NCBI RefSeq assembly: GCF_000144605.1
Contig: NC_014375.1
Location: forward strand, 2,542,001-2,606,000
DNA from: Brevundimonas subvibrioides ATCC 15264
GTDB lineage: Bacteria; Pseudomonadota; Alphaproteobacteria; Caulobacterales; Caulobacteraceae
Direction: 5' to 3'
Length of the DNA: 64,000 bases
Shown here: one piece after another, positions 36,390 to 44,745 of the stretch
How positions within the stretch are numbered: position 1 is the first letter of the stretch
How the letters are laid out: every line of letters starts with the position of its first letter
The notes under the pieces: generated by a model
What the model was told of the DNA's origin: nothing
The model's database searches: none
The model's input: only the letters and a program-made list of their open reading frames with translations
Program-made: the position numbers and the translations under genes

Positions 36390-36404
36390 TTAACCACTGG
36401 TTAC
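36390..36404. promoter_or_regulatory. CtrA-type binding box between hfsA and hfsD
   Basis: TTAACCACTGGTTAC fits the Caulobacterales CtrA consensus TTAA-N7-TTAA with one mismatch in the last half-site. It lies 25 bp before the hfsD ATG and about 56 bp before the hfsA start, in the shared promoter region. CtrA control would tie holdfast export to the swarmer-to-stalked transition. Confidence 0.5.
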
Positions 36405-36428
36405 CCATGATCGGCGAGGCTCCGTTTC

Positions 36429-37154
36429 ATGCTTCATCGGCGACAGATTCTGTGGACCCTGGGCGCGGCGCTGATGGCCTCGTCGACCGGGGCATGCGCC
36501 AGCGGTCCGGACGGACCGGGGCCGAACCGCGTGCAGACGTCCGGCTTTTCCGACATCGCCTTCGCCGACTGGACCGACGAGGAGCCGGAATACCTGCTCT
36601 ATCCCGGCGACGAGATCGAGGTGGCCACGCCGACGGCCACCGAGCTGACCCGCACGATCCGGGTCGGGCCCGACGGCCGGATCGCCCTGCCCCTGATCGG
36701 TCAGGCCATGGCGGCGGACCGGACGCTGTCGGAACTGGAATACGACCTCTCCAGCGCCTACGCCTCGCAGCTGGTGCGCCCGGTCGTCGAGGTGACGCTG
36801 AAGACCGCGGGGCCGATGAAGGTCTGGGTGGCCGGAGAGGTCCGCACCCCCGGCGTCTATGACATGAACGGCGACATGGACGCCTATCAGGCGATCGTCC
36901 AGGCGGGCGACTTCCTGCCGGGCGCCAAGCCCCAGCAGGTGGCGCTGATCCGGCGCGGCCCCGGCGGCATCCGGATGATGCGGGTCGTGGATCTGAGACC
37001 CCGTCGCGGCGAGGTCGTGGCGCTGCGGCGCGGCGACATCCTGTTCGTGCCCCGCTCGACGCTGGGCGAACTGGCCAACTTCTTCACCCAGGTCCGGGCC
37101 GCCCTGCCGATCGGGTTCAACTACTCGATCAACGGTCAGTATCAGCAGTTTTAG
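36429..37154 (+). CDS. hfsD: HfsD-like outer-membrane polysaccharide exporter (Wza type)
   Basis: 241 residues. An N-terminal export signal with a cysteine near residue 23 (TGACAS; a weak lipobox) is followed by the polysaccharide-export PES domain (EYLLYPGDEIEVATPTATELTRTIRVGPDGRIALPLIGQ, about 57-95) and a SLBB domain (MKVWVAGEVRTPGVYDMNG, with AGDFLPGA). The C-terminus is amphipathic (FFTQVRAALPIGFNYS). It should form the outer-membrane pore for holdfast polysaccharide. Its 241-residue size is close to that of Caulobacter HfsD. Divergent from hfsA. Confidence 0.8.
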   Translation: MLHRRQILWTLGAALMASSTGACASGPDGPGPNRVQTSGFSDIAFADWTDEEPEYLLYPGDEIEVATPTATELTRTIRVGPDGRIALPLIGQAMAADRTLSELEYDLSSAYASQLVRPVVEVTLKTAGPMKVWVAGEVRTPGVYDMNGDMDAYQAIVQAGDFLPGAKPQQVALIRRGPGGIRMMRVVDLRPRRGEVVALRRGDILFVPRSTLGELANFFTQVRAALPIGFNYSINGQYQQF

Positions 37155-37296
37155 GGCGCTAACGCGAGCGACGCGGTCGCTCGCTGCTTGAGCGCGGTTC
37201 GACGGGCCTTCGCTCGCTATTTGAGCCCCAATGCCATTGAGTCACCTCCGCCCGCGCTCAAGCAGCGAGGCTCCGCGAGCCGAGCGGTAGCGCCCT
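37155..37296. repeat. Two inverted REP-like repeats after hfsD
   Basis: 37155-37197 is, on the minus strand, nearly identical to the first unit at 591-642 (GCGCTCA, GCAGCGAGCGACCGCGTCGC and GCGTTAGCGC differ by two bases). 37254-37296 matches the second unit at 643-693 (GCAGCGAGGCTCCGCGAGCC). Here the two types are in opposite orientation and about 55 bp apart; a degenerate third arm (CGCTCGCTATTTGAGC) lies between. They occupy the gap between the convergent hfsD and Sel1 genes. Confidence 0.7.
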
Positions 37297-37302
37297 TGCG
37301 GC

Positions 37303-37629
37303 TTATGCCGCCAGGCTGACCACGCCGGCGTCGATGTAGCGGCGGGCGGCGCGCTGGGCCTCGGCGATCTCGTCGCGTTCCATCTCTTCGGACATCTCGC
37401 GGCGATAGACCCGGGCTTCGATCGAGCCCTTCATGGCCGCCAGGTTGAAGATCATGTGGGCCGAGACCCGGTCCATCGGGCAGCCGCCCGATCCGGCCGA
37501 GTACATCATGCCCAGACGGAACAGGGCGTCGCCGTCCATGTCGGCGGTGGGCAGGGGCAGCATCGGGGCCTCGACTTCGACGCCGAGATCCGTGCTGTGC
37601 AGGTCCGGCGCGTTTTCTTGCGCGTTCAT
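37303..37629 (-). CDS. Small Sel1-repeat-like protein
   Basis: 108 residues from the ATG at 37629. One recognisable Sel1-like unit, GDALFRLGMMYSAGSGGCPMDRVSAHMIFNLAAMKGSIEARVYRREMS (about 38-85), follows an acidic N-terminus; the rest is helical, with AQRAARRYIDAG. There is no signal peptide, so it is probably a cytoplasmic adaptor. Upstream lies an AT-richer stretch (37640-37810) with GTTAAAGTTAAC that probably holds the promoter. Partner unknown. Confidence 0.75.
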   Translation of the reverse strand: MNAQENAPDLHSTDLGVEVEAPMLPLPTADMDGDALFRLGMMYSAGSGGCPMDRVSAHMIFNLAAMKGSIEARVYRREMSEEMERDEIAEAQRAARRYIDAGVVSLAA

Positions 37630-37815
37630 CAGCGTATCCTTTGCGATGGCGGACGTCCGTTCTGGACCCGCCCTTCGATACCCGATCAAATACCCCCGGT
37701 TTGAAGTTAAAGTTAACAGCGCCGGGGACCGCAAAGTCTTTTCTGTAAAGGGGAAATGAATACTGCGAAGGTCGTTCAGACCTGCGAAATACACTGTAAA
37801 TCCCTGATTCAGACT

Positions 37816-38535
37816 CTACCTTCCCCGCTGCCCGAACAGCACCTTTCTCGCCGCCTCGGCCGCCTTGCCGGACGCGGCCAGATTGCTGCGGAGTGCGTCG
37901 CCCACCGCGCGCCCCTTGACCACCGCCGGTCGCGCCCCGACGCGGGCCAGCCAGGCCTTCAGGTTGGGAAACTCGTCGATGTTCTGGCCCTGATGCTCGG
38001 GCAGGATCCAGGGCCAGGCGGCCATGTCGGCGATCGAATAGTCGCCCGCCAGGTAATCCCGGTCGGCCAGACGACGGTCCATCACGCCGTACAGACGATG
38101 CGTCTCGTCGGTGTAGCGGCGCACGCCATAGGCGATCTGGCGCTGGTCCTTGATGATCGCCGGCGCGTACTGCCGGAAGTGATGGGTCTGGCCCGCCATC
38201 GGCCCCAGGCCGCCGACCTGCCAGAACAGCCACTGGTCCACCTCGGCGCGCGCCCGGATGTCGGTCGGATAGAACTGCCCCGACTTGTTGCCCAGATACT
38301 GCAGGATCGCCCCGCTCTCGAAGATCGACAGCGGCCTGCCGTCCGGACCGTCCGGGTCGACGATGGCGGGCATCCGGCCATTGGGGCTGATGGCCTGGAA
38401 TTCGGGCGTGAACTGCTCGCCCGTGCCGATGTTAACGGCCTTGACCTCATAGGGCAGGCCCATCTCCTCCAGCGCGATGGAGACCTTCCAGCCGTTGGGC
38501 GTCGGCCAGTACCACAGCTGGATCGGATCGGTCAT
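37816..38535 (-). CDS. Glutathione S-transferase (YghU/YfcG, Nu-type)
   Basis: 239 residues. The thioredoxin-like domain opens IQLWYWPTPNGWKVSIALEEMGLPYEVKAVNIGTGEQFTPEF, then ISPNGRMPAIVDPDG and IFESGAILQYLGN with the glutathione-binding Glu-Ser. The C-terminal helical domain has YLAGDYSIADMAAWPW. YghU-type enzymes bind two glutathiones and reduce organic peroxides. Divergent from the RcnB-like gene. Confidence 0.94.
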   Translation of the reverse strand: MTDPIQLWYWPTPNGWKVSIALEEMGLPYEVKAVNIGTGEQFTPEFQAISPNGRMPAIVDPDGPDGRPLSIFESGAILQYLGNKSGQFYPTDIRARAEVDQWLFWQVGGLGPMAGQTHHFRQYAPAIIKDQRQIAYGVRRYTDETHRLYGVMDRRLADRDYLAGDYSIADMAAWPWILPEHQGQNIDEFPNLKAWLARVGARPAVVKGRAVGDALRSNLAASGKAAEAARKVLFGQRGR

Positions 38536-38693
38536 TCAGGCTCTCCGTGGGTCGCAGGCGATGCGCCGCGCGTCGTGCTGATCTGGGTCTCGGCGCGTCC
38601 GGCCGCAAGCGCCCGGACCGTTCAGACAGCGTTCATCGAGAAAGCGCGACCGTGAGGACGAGCCGCCGGGATCGGCGTGCGGGAAACCATGAG

Positions 38694-39722
38694 ATGAAAT
38701 CGACCCTGACTGCCTTTGCCGCCCTCGCCGCGCTGGCCCTGCCCGCGATGGCCCATGCCCAGGACGAGCAGGATACCCTTTCGGCCAACGCGCGCGCCGA
38801 ACGCCCCGAGATGGAAATGGCCCCGCCTTCGCCCCCGGAACCCCCTCAGGAGCGGCGCGGTGGCGGTGACCGCGGTGGTGGTGATCGCGGCGGCGGCGAC
38901 CGGGGTGGTGGGGACCGGGGCGGCGGTGATCGCGGAGGCGGCGATCGCGGTGGACGCGGCGGCAACAGCGGCGGCGGCGGATGGAACCCGGGGACTCCGC
39001 CTGTCGTGACCACACCGACGCCGCCGCAGGACAACGGCGGGCGCGGCGGCCGGGATCGCGACGACCGTGGCCGGGGCGGTGACCGTGGCCAAGGCGGATG
39101 GAATGGCGGCGGCCAGACCTGGGGCGGTCAGGATCGCGGTGATCGCGATCGGGGCGGACCGGGCCGGGATCGCGGCAACGACGGACGCTGGACCGGCGGC
39201 GGCAACCCCGGTCAGGACTGGAACAGGGATCGCGACCGGAACCGCGACCGCGATCGCAACGGCGGCTGGAGCGGCAATAACGGCGGCCAGGACTGGAACC
39301 GGGACCGCAATGGCGGGGGTCGCTACTGGAACAACGACCGGAACGGCCGGCGGGACTATGGCGGCTTCAACAACCGCTGGAACCAGAACGACTGGCGTCG
39401 CAACTGGAACCGCGGCCGGTCCAGCGACTGGTGGCGGAACGACCGCTCGTTCCGTGATTTCAGCGGGGTCAGGTTCGGGTTCTACTACGCCCCGAACTAC
39501 GGCTACTATTCGGTCCCGCGGAGCTACTACAACCAGCGCTACTACGTCGGAGCATACCTGCCGTCGATCTTCTGGCGCTACCAGCTGAACGACTACCGGA
39601 CGTACGGGCTGGGCTATCCGCCGCCGGGAACCCAGTGGGTTCTGGTCGATACGACGATCTATCTGATCGACAGCTACGACGGCTACATCATCGACGCCAT
39701 CTACGACGCCTGGCGCTGGTAG
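38694..39722 (+). CDS. Secreted low-complexity protein with RcnB-like C-terminal domain
   Basis: 342 residues from the ATG at 38694. A signal peptide ends near AHAQ (residue 23). Residues 56-85 are six perfect RGGGD units (DNA 38859-38948, 15 bp each), followed by more Gly/Asp/Arg/Asn/Trp-rich sequence to about 265. The end is Tyr-rich (FGFYYAPNYGYYSVPRSYYNQRYYVG), with an RcnB-type finish (YPPPGTQWVLVDTTIYLIDSYDGYIIDAI). RcnB is a periplasmic nickel/cobalt homeostasis protein in E. coli; the long disordered middle part is not found there. Metal binding or polymer association is possible, not shown. Confidence 0.85.
   Translation: MKSTLTAFAALAALALPAMAHAQDEQDTLSANARAERPEMEMAPPSPPEPPQERRGGGDRGGGDRGGGDRGGGDRGGGDRGGGDRGGRGGNSGGGGWNPGTPPVVTTPTPPQDNGGRGGRDRDDRGRGGDRGQGGWNGGGQTWGGQDRGDRDRGGPGRDRGNDGRWTGGGNPGQDWNRDRDRNRDRDRNGGWSGNNGGQDWNRDRNGGGRYWNNDRNGRRDYGGFNNRWNQNDWRRNWNRGRSSDWWRNDRSFRDFSGVRFGFYYAPNYGYYSVPRSYYNQRYYVGAYLPSIFWRYQLNDYRTYGLGYPPPGTQWVLVDTTIYLIDSYDGYIIDAIYDAWRW
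38859..38948 (+). repeat. Coding tandem repeat, six 15 bp units
   Basis: Six in-frame 15 bp units coding RGGGD, the most repetitive part of the RcnB-like gene. Copy number could change by slippage without breaking the frame. Confidence 0.8.
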
Positions 39723-39732
39723 GTGCCTGGGT

Positions 39733-39764
39733 CCCCGCGCCGCGGATGCGGCGCGGGGATCATC
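39733..39764. terminator. Bidirectional hairpin between the RcnB-like and I78 genes
   Basis: An 11 bp stem CCCCGCGCCGC/GCGGCGCGGGG with loop GGAT, ATCATCTT after it on the plus strand. The T run is weak. It separates two convergent genes. Confidence 0.55.
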
Positions 39765-40040
39765 TTATCCGCAGTCGACCGATTTGATGATGCCGGTCGC
39801 TTCGTCGAACCGCACATTGAGGCGGTCGGGCCGGTAGTCGCGGGTCGTCGCGCAGGTCGTGCAGACGATCCGCACATTGGCCCCGGCCGCGAAATCGACA
39901 GCGCCGACATGGCTGCCGATCAGCGAGCGCGCCGCCTGGGCATCGCACTGTTTCGGACCCTCGGGCGCGGATGCCGGCGGCGTGGCCGCGCACCCCGCCA
40001 GCACCGAGCCCGCCAGGATCAGACCGGCGATCATCCGCAT
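39765..40040 (-). CDS. I78-like (peptidase inhibitor) lipoprotein 1
   Basis: 91 residues. Signal with lipobox LAGC (Cys17). The mature part has the I78 layout: QCDAQAARSLIGSHVGAV, then RIVCTTCATTRDYRPDRLNVRFDEATGIIKSVDCG. DYRPDRLNV and the final CG are the I78 hallmark. Where typical members have a RPG-x-xVT loop, this one has a Cys-Thr-Thr-Cys (Cys60, Cys63). Its start overlaps the end of the second I78-like gene by 10 bp. It may inhibit a protease at the envelope, or use the CxxC for something else. Confidence 0.85.
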   Translation of the reverse strand: MRMIAGLILAGSVLAGCAATPPASAPEGPKQCDAQAARSLIGSHVGAVDFAAGANVRIVCTTCATTRDYRPDRLNVRFDEATGIIKSVDCG

Positions 40041-40363
40041 CGGACCTGCTCCACGATGCCGCTCTGCTCGTTATAGAAAATGTTCAGCCGGTGGGGCGAG
40101 AAGTCCATCGTGACCGGGCAGGTGGTGCAGACCACGCGACGGCTGACGACCTCGACCGGAACCGGAATCTCGGTCCTGGAGCGTCCGACCAGATACTGGA
40201 AGTCGGCGGCCTTGCAGAGGTCCTCGGCACCGTCCGGCATATGACTGCCGACGGGTTGGTTGGCCTCGGCCTGCTCGACCACCGCCGGGGCGTCGGCCAC
40301 CACGGCGGGGGTGGAAGAGCACGCGGCCAGCAGGAACACGCCGATCAGGCCGCCTTTTCCCAG
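40031..40363 (-). CDS. I78-like (peptidase inhibitor) lipoprotein 2
   Basis: About 110 residues; the start is unresolved because only GTG (40339) or CTG (40348, 40363) codons fit, and they overlap or abut the holC stop. The CTG at 40363 gives a sensible signal (LGKGGLIGVFLLAACSS, lipobox LAAC). The body includes VGSHMPDG, DLCKAADFQYLVG, and then RVVCTTCPVTMDFSPHRLNIFYNEQSGIVEQVRCG, the same CTTC variant as its neighbour. Tandem paralogue of 39765-40040, probably cotranslated with holC. Confidence 0.7.
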   Translation of the reverse strand: MGKGGLIGVFLLAACSSTPAVVADAPAVVEQAEANQPVGSHMPDGAEDLCKAADFQYLVGRSRTEIPVPVEVVSRRVVCTTCPVTMDFSPHRLNIFYNEQSGIVEQVRCG

Positions 40364-40806
40364 CGCCCCTCGTCCGACTGCTTCCAGTAGGCGAGATTGG
40401 CTCCCTGCCCCTTCAGCGCCTTCCAGCGGTCCCGCGCCGTCTGCAGAGCCGCCTCGTCGCGGCCGTCGAAAATGATGAAGCATCGCTCGAACTCCTCGGT
40501 GACGGTCATGTCTGACCCATCGACAATGAACAGCGCCTGAGACGCGTTGGGGTTCTCGGTTCCGGCTGTCAGCAGGATGGGCTGTCGCGCCGCATGGGGC
40601 TGGTCGGCCTGTCCATGCGCCAGGAAACTGTCGGCGCGCCAGGACCACAGCGTGTCGTCGATCTCGGCGCGGCGATCCGGGTCGGCGACCCGGATACGCG
40701 CGCGCCAGCCGCGTTGCAGTGTCTTGTCCAGCAGTTCGGGCAGGACCTGATCCAGCGTGGATCGCTCCAGGTGGTAGAACCAGATCTCGCCCGAACCCGC
40801 GGCCAA
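40345..40806 (-). CDS. holC: DNA polymerase III subunit chi
   Basis: 153 residues from a TTG at 40806 (AAGSGEIWFYHLE). The chi fold is visible in IWFYHLERSTLDQVLPELLDKTLQRGWRARI, the DDTLWSWRADSFLAHG loop, QPILLTAGTENPNASQALFIVDG, and RWKALKGQGANLAYWKQSDEGRW at the end. It links the clamp loader to SSB. pepA is 4 bp upstream and shares the operon, the usual pepA-holC pair; I78-like genes follow. Confidence 0.93.
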   Translation of the reverse strand: MAAGSGEIWFYHLERSTLDQVLPELLDKTLQRGWRARIRVADPDRRAEIDDTLWSWRADSFLAHGQADQPHAARQPILLTAGTENPNASQALFIVDGSDMTVTEEFERCFIIFDGRDEAALQTARDRWKALKGQGANLAYWKQSDEGRWEKAA

Positions 40807-40810
40807 GGCC

Positions 40811-42283
40811 TCAGGACTCGTAGGTGTCGGCCACCATGCGGTCCAGCAGCCGCACGCCCCAGCCCACCGGGCCGTCCGGCACGGTGGCGCGGGTGGACTT
40901 GGACGCCCAGGCGACCGGCGCGATGTCGATGTGGGCCCACGGCACGCCGTTGGTGAAGCGCTGCAGGAACAGGGCGGCGGTGATCGACCCGCCGTCGCGA
41001 CCGGCCGAGTTCTTCACGTCGGCGTTCACGCTGTCCATGATCTTGTCGTACTGCGGCGGCATCGGCAGGCGCCAGACGTTCTCGTTGACCTTGGGACCCG
41101 CGGCCAGGATGGCGTCGGCCAGATCGTCGGCGTTGGAGAACACCCCCGCGTAGTCGAGGCCGAGCGCGATGATCATCGCCCCCGTCAGGGTCGCCAGATC
41201 GACCATGAACTTCGGCTTGAAGCGGTCCTGCGTGTACCAGAGGGCGTCAGCCAGGACGAGGCGACCCTCGGCGTCTGTGTTGATGATCTCGACCGTCTGA
41301 CCCGACATGGAGGTCAGGATGTCGCCCGGACGCTGAGCGTTGCCGTCGGGCATGTTCTCGACCAGGCCGAGGACCCCGACCGCATTGACCTTCGCCTTGC
41401 GGCCCGCGAGCGCGTGCATCAGACCGGCGACGGCAGCAGCCCCGCCCATGTCCCAGATCATGTCTTCCATGTTGGCGGCGGGCTTGATCGAGATGCCGCC
41501 GGTGTCGAAGCAGACGCCCTTGCCGACGAAGGCGATGGGCTGGTCACCCGGCGTGCCGCCGTTCCACTGGATCACCGCCAGCTGGCTTTCGCGCACCGAG
41601 CCCCGGCCGACGCCCAGCAGGACGTGCATGCCCAGGGCCTCCATCTCCTTCTCGCCCAGGATCTCGACGGTCAGGCCGAGGCGTTCCAGCTCCTTGACCC
41701 GGCGGGCGAACTCGGCCGGATACAGGACGTTGGCGGGCTCGGCGACCAGATCGCGCGAGAAGTAGATGGCGTCCGCCACTGCGCTCAGGGGCTCGAACGC
41801 GGCCTGCGCGGCGGCGACGTCGGCGGTCACGACGTTGACGGTCTTGATCGAGGGGATCTTGTCCGGCTTTTCCTTGGTCCGGTACTTGTCGAACCGGTAG
41901 GCGGCCAGTTTCACCGCGAAGGCGGCGCGCGCGGCCTGTTCGGCCGACAGGTGGGTCAGGTCGAGGGTCAGGGTCCCGGCACCCGACAGCTTGACCGCAT
42001 GATAGGCGGTGCCCGCCGCGGTCTCGATGGCCAGATCGTCGAACTTGCCGGCCTCGCCGGCCCCGACCAGAACCACCGTGTCGGCCTGAACGCCCTGGGG
42101 CGCGGCGACGATCAGGGTGCTGGACGCGCCGCCGGTGAAGCGGCTGTTGGTTATCGCCTTGGTCAGACTGCCCGAGGCGGCGGTATCGTGATCGGCACCC
42201 GATCCGGCGAACGACCGGCCGTCATGGACCAGGATGGCGAGAGCTTGCGAGACGCCGGCTTCGGCGACGAAGGCGATATTCAT
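40811..42283 (-). CDS. pepA: Leucyl aminopeptidase
   Basis: 490 residues from the ATG at 42283 (NIAFVAEAG). The M17 catalytic domain shows VGKGVCFDTGGISIKPAANMEDM (metal-binding Lys and Asp), the NTDAEGRLVLADAL signature, and VDLATLTGAMIIALGLDYAGVF. The N-terminal macro-like domain is intact. Two-metal cytosolic peptidase releasing N-terminal residues; PepA also binds DNA in some bacteria. Divergent from lptF. Confidence 0.96.
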   Translation of the reverse strand: MNIAFVAEAGVSQALAILVHDGRSFAGSGADHDTAASGSLTKAITNSRFTGGASSTLIVAAPQGVQADTVVLVGAGEAGKFDDLAIETAAGTAYHAVKLSGAGTLTLDLTHLSAEQAARAAFAVKLAAYRFDKYRTKEKPDKIPSIKTVNVVTADVAAAQAAFEPLSAVADAIYFSRDLVAEPANVLYPAEFARRVKELERLGLTVEILGEKEMEALGMHVLLGVGRGSVRESQLAVIQWNGGTPGDQPIAFVGKGVCFDTGGISIKPAANMEDMIWDMGGAAAVAGLMHALAGRKAKVNAVGVLGLVENMPDGNAQRPGDILTSMSGQTVEIINTDAEGRLVLADALWYTQDRFKPKFMVDLATLTGAMIIALGLDYAGVFSNADDLADAILAAGPKVNENVWRLPMPPQYDKIMDSVNADVKNSAGRDGGSITAALFLQRFTNGVPWAHIDIAPVAWASKSTRATVPDGPVGWGVRLLDRMVADTYES

Positions 42284-42426
42284 GAACTCGAGACTCCAGC
42301 CGGGATTCGCTCCCGGTCGTTGATACTGTGAAGGTGGATGCGTCGGCCATTGTCGGCGACGCAGCCGGACGTGTATTAGATGGACCGCCACGTCCGCGCC
42401 CGCAACCGGGTGATTTCATCGCCCGC

Positions 42427-43557
42427 ATGACCCTGATTCAGAAATATCTTTTCCGACAGATCAGCCTGCCCGTCCTGGCAGCCTGCGCGTCGCTGGCCGG
42501 AATCGGCATCCTGAGCCAGACCCTGGATCAGCTGGAAATCATCGTCGAGCGCGGCCAGAGCGTCTGGGTCCTGCTGAAACTGACCCTGCTGGCGGTGCCG
42601 CAGCTGTTCAGCGTGATCCTGCCGATCGGCCTGTTCGTCGGGGCGCTGATCGCCCTGACCCGGCTGCAGCGCGAACAGGAACTGACGGCCGCCTACGCCA
42701 GCGGCATGTCTCGCTGGCAGATGATCGCCCCGGGAGCCTGGCTGGCCGTGTGCGTGGCCGTCGTCATGCTGTTGACCAACGTGGTCATCCAGCCGTGGTC
42801 CCAGCGCACCGCGCGCGAGCAGGCCTTCTCCATCCGCACGGACCTGGCCGCCCTGCTGGTCGAGGAGGGTCGCTTCGTCCAGGGGCCGAACGGCCTGACC
42901 GTCTATGTCCAGCAGATCGAGCAGAACGGCCTGCTGAAGAACCTCTTCATCTACATCCAGAACGGCGACGAGGTGACGACCTGGGACGCGTCGGAGGCCC
43001 GGTTCGGCCGCGTCGACGGCCAGCCGGTCCTGACGATGAAACAGGGGTCCTGGCAGCAGTACAGCTCGGCCGGCGTGCTGCAGCAGCTGGTGTTCGACGG
43101 CTACGTCTTTCCGCTGGGCCAGTATGTGACCGACGACCAGAAGATCCGCTACAAGCCCGCCGACCTCTGGATGGGCCAGCTGTTCAATCCCACCGACGCT
43201 CTGGTTCGCGACACCGGCTCGCGCGGCGAACTGCTGGCCGAGGCGCATTCGCGACTGTCCTCGCCGCTCTACGCCCTGACGGCGATGGCCATGGCCCTGA
43301 CGGCCATCCTCGGCGGCGCATTCAGCCGGACCGGCTACAGCGCGCGCATCGCCAAGGCCTCGGGCGCCTTCCTGCTGGTCCGCGTCGTCGGCTATGCGGT
43401 CGTGGCCGCCAGCGCCTGGAACGGATGGCTGAATGTGTTCCAGTATGTGCTGCCCATCGTGGCGACCGCCGTGGCGTTGAGGCTGCTGTTCCGCGCGCTC
43501 AAGCCGAGGAAGGCCTCGCGTCTTTCGCTGACCCGCCTGAAGGTGCGACCCGCATGA
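42427..43557 (+). CDS. lptF: LPS export permease LptF
   Basis: 376 residues from the ATG at 42427. YjgP/YjgQ family: an N-terminal membrane pair opening LIQKYLFRQISLPVLAACASLAG, a periplasmic beta-jellyroll (about 100-260) and a C-terminal helical block (SSPLYALTAMAMALTAILGGAFSRTGY). It forms, with LptG and LptB2, the ABC transporter that extracts lipopolysaccharide from the inner membrane. It overlaps lptG by 4 bp (ATGA). Confidence 0.94.
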   Translation: MTLIQKYLFRQISLPVLAACASLAGIGILSQTLDQLEIIVERGQSVWVLLKLTLLAVPQLFSVILPIGLFVGALIALTRLQREQELTAAYASGMSRWQMIAPGAWLAVCVAVVMLLTNVVIQPWSQRTAREQAFSIRTDLAALLVEEGRFVQGPNGLTVYVQQIEQNGLLKNLFIYIQNGDEVTTWDASEARFGRVDGQPVLTMKQGSWQQYSSAGVLQQLVFDGYVFPLGQYVTDDQKIRYKPADLWMGQLFNPTDALVRDTGSRGELLAEAHSRLSSPLYALTAMAMALTAILGGAFSRTGYSARIAKASGAFLLVRVVGYAVVAASAWNGWLNVFQYVLPIVATAVALRLLFRALKPRKASRLSLTRLKVRPA

Positions 43558-44699
43558 GCACCCTGGGCAATATCGGCGCGGCCCCCGCGCATGTCCTGAG
43601 CGCGCTGCGTCTCGGCCGGATCGAGCGGTATGTGCTGCTTCAGCTGGGCAAGTCGCTGGCGGTGGCGCTGGGCGTCATCAGCGCCCTGGTCATGCTGATC
43701 GACTTCGTGGAGATCTCGCGCGGCCTGGGGTCGGACACCGACCTGTCGGGCGTTCGGATCCTGGGGCTGATGCTGATCAAGTCGCCCGCGGTGATCGTGC
43801 AGCTGTTGCCCTTCGTCTTCCTGTTCGGGACGCTGGCCGCCTTCGTCGGGCTGAACCGGCGCAGCGAGCTGATCGCCATGCGGGCGGCGGGGGTCTCGGC
43901 CTGGCGGTTCGTGCTGCCGGCGGCCGGCGCGGCGCTGGCCGCGGGCGTCCTGACGGTGACCGTTATCGGGCCGCTCGCCGCGTCGGGCGACGGCATGTTC
44001 CAGCGTGAACGCGGTCGCATCTCGGGAGCCGTCGGCGGCGGCGAGCAGGAGGCGATCTGGCTGCGGGAAGGCGAAGGACAGCGCCAGATGGTGGTCCGGG
44101 CCGCGCGTCAGGACCGCGCCAACGCCCGCCTGCTGGATGTGACGTTCTTTATCTACGCAACCGACCCGGAAGGGCGCCGGGCCTTCACCGAGCGGATCGA
44201 CGCCGCATCCGCCAGCCTCAGCGCGGGCCGCTGGCGGCTGGTCGATGCCGTGGGGGCCCAGACGGGCCAGCGCGCCACGCGCTATTCGACACTGGACCTG
44301 CCCTCCAGCCTGGCCGACGACGAGGCGTTCGAACGTTTCGCGCGGCCGCAGTCGACGCCCTTCTGGTCCCTGCCCGGCCAGATCCAGCGGATCGAGGCGG
44401 CGGGATTCTCTTCCACCGCCTATCGTCTGCGCCTGCAGCAGCTGCTCTCCACGCCCCTGGCCTTCGCCGCCATGACCATCCTGGCCGCCGCCTTCTCGCT
44501 GCGGCTCATGCGGCTGGGCGATCTGGCGCGGATGGCAGTGGCGGCCGTGGTGCTGGGCTTCGCCTTCTTCTTCCTGAACCAGTTTTCGGCCGCGATGGGC
44601 TCGGCGGAGGTGGTGCCCCCGTTTATCGCCGCCTGGTTGCCCGCCGTTCTGACGGCGCTCGCCGCCTTCACCTTGCTGTTCTATACCGAAGACGGCTAA
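43554..44699 (+). CDS. lptG: LPS export permease LptG
   Basis: 381 residues. Opening RIERYVLLQLGKSLAVALGVISALVMLIDFVEISRGL matches LptG; the periplasmic part and the final helices (LLSTPLAFAAMTILAAAFSLRL, GFAFFFLNQFSAAMG) follow. Partner of LptF in LptB2FG. It is followed 46 bp later by lptD, so the inner- and outer-membrane ends of the LPS bridge are coded together. Confidence 0.94.
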   Translation: MSTLGNIGAAPAHVLSALRLGRIERYVLLQLGKSLAVALGVISALVMLIDFVEISRGLGSDTDLSGVRILGLMLIKSPAVIVQLLPFVFLFGTLAAFVGLNRRSELIAMRAAGVSAWRFVLPAAGAALAAGVLTVTVIGPLAASGDGMFQRERGRISGAVGGGEQEAIWLREGEGQRQMVVRAARQDRANARLLDVTFFIYATDPEGRRAFTERIDAASASLSAGRWRLVDAVGAQTGQRATRYSTLDLPSSLADDEAFERFARPQSTPFWSLPGQIQRIEAAGFSSTAYRLRLQQLLSTPLAFAAMTILAAAFSLRLMRLGDLARMAVAAVVLGFAFFFLNQFSAAMGSAEVVPPFIAAWLPAVLTALAAFTLLFYTEDG

Positions 44700-44745
44700 G
44701 CGCTTCCGGAAGGCGGGGGCCTGAACAAGGGATACGGTCCTACCG

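Noticed and set aside
37700..37715. A CtrA box before the Sel1 gene (GTTAAAGTTAAC)
   Set aside because: The half-sites are only 2 bp apart instead of 7.
38859..38948. A CRISPR-like direct repeat
   Set aside because: The 15 bp units are contiguous without spacers and in frame in a coding region.
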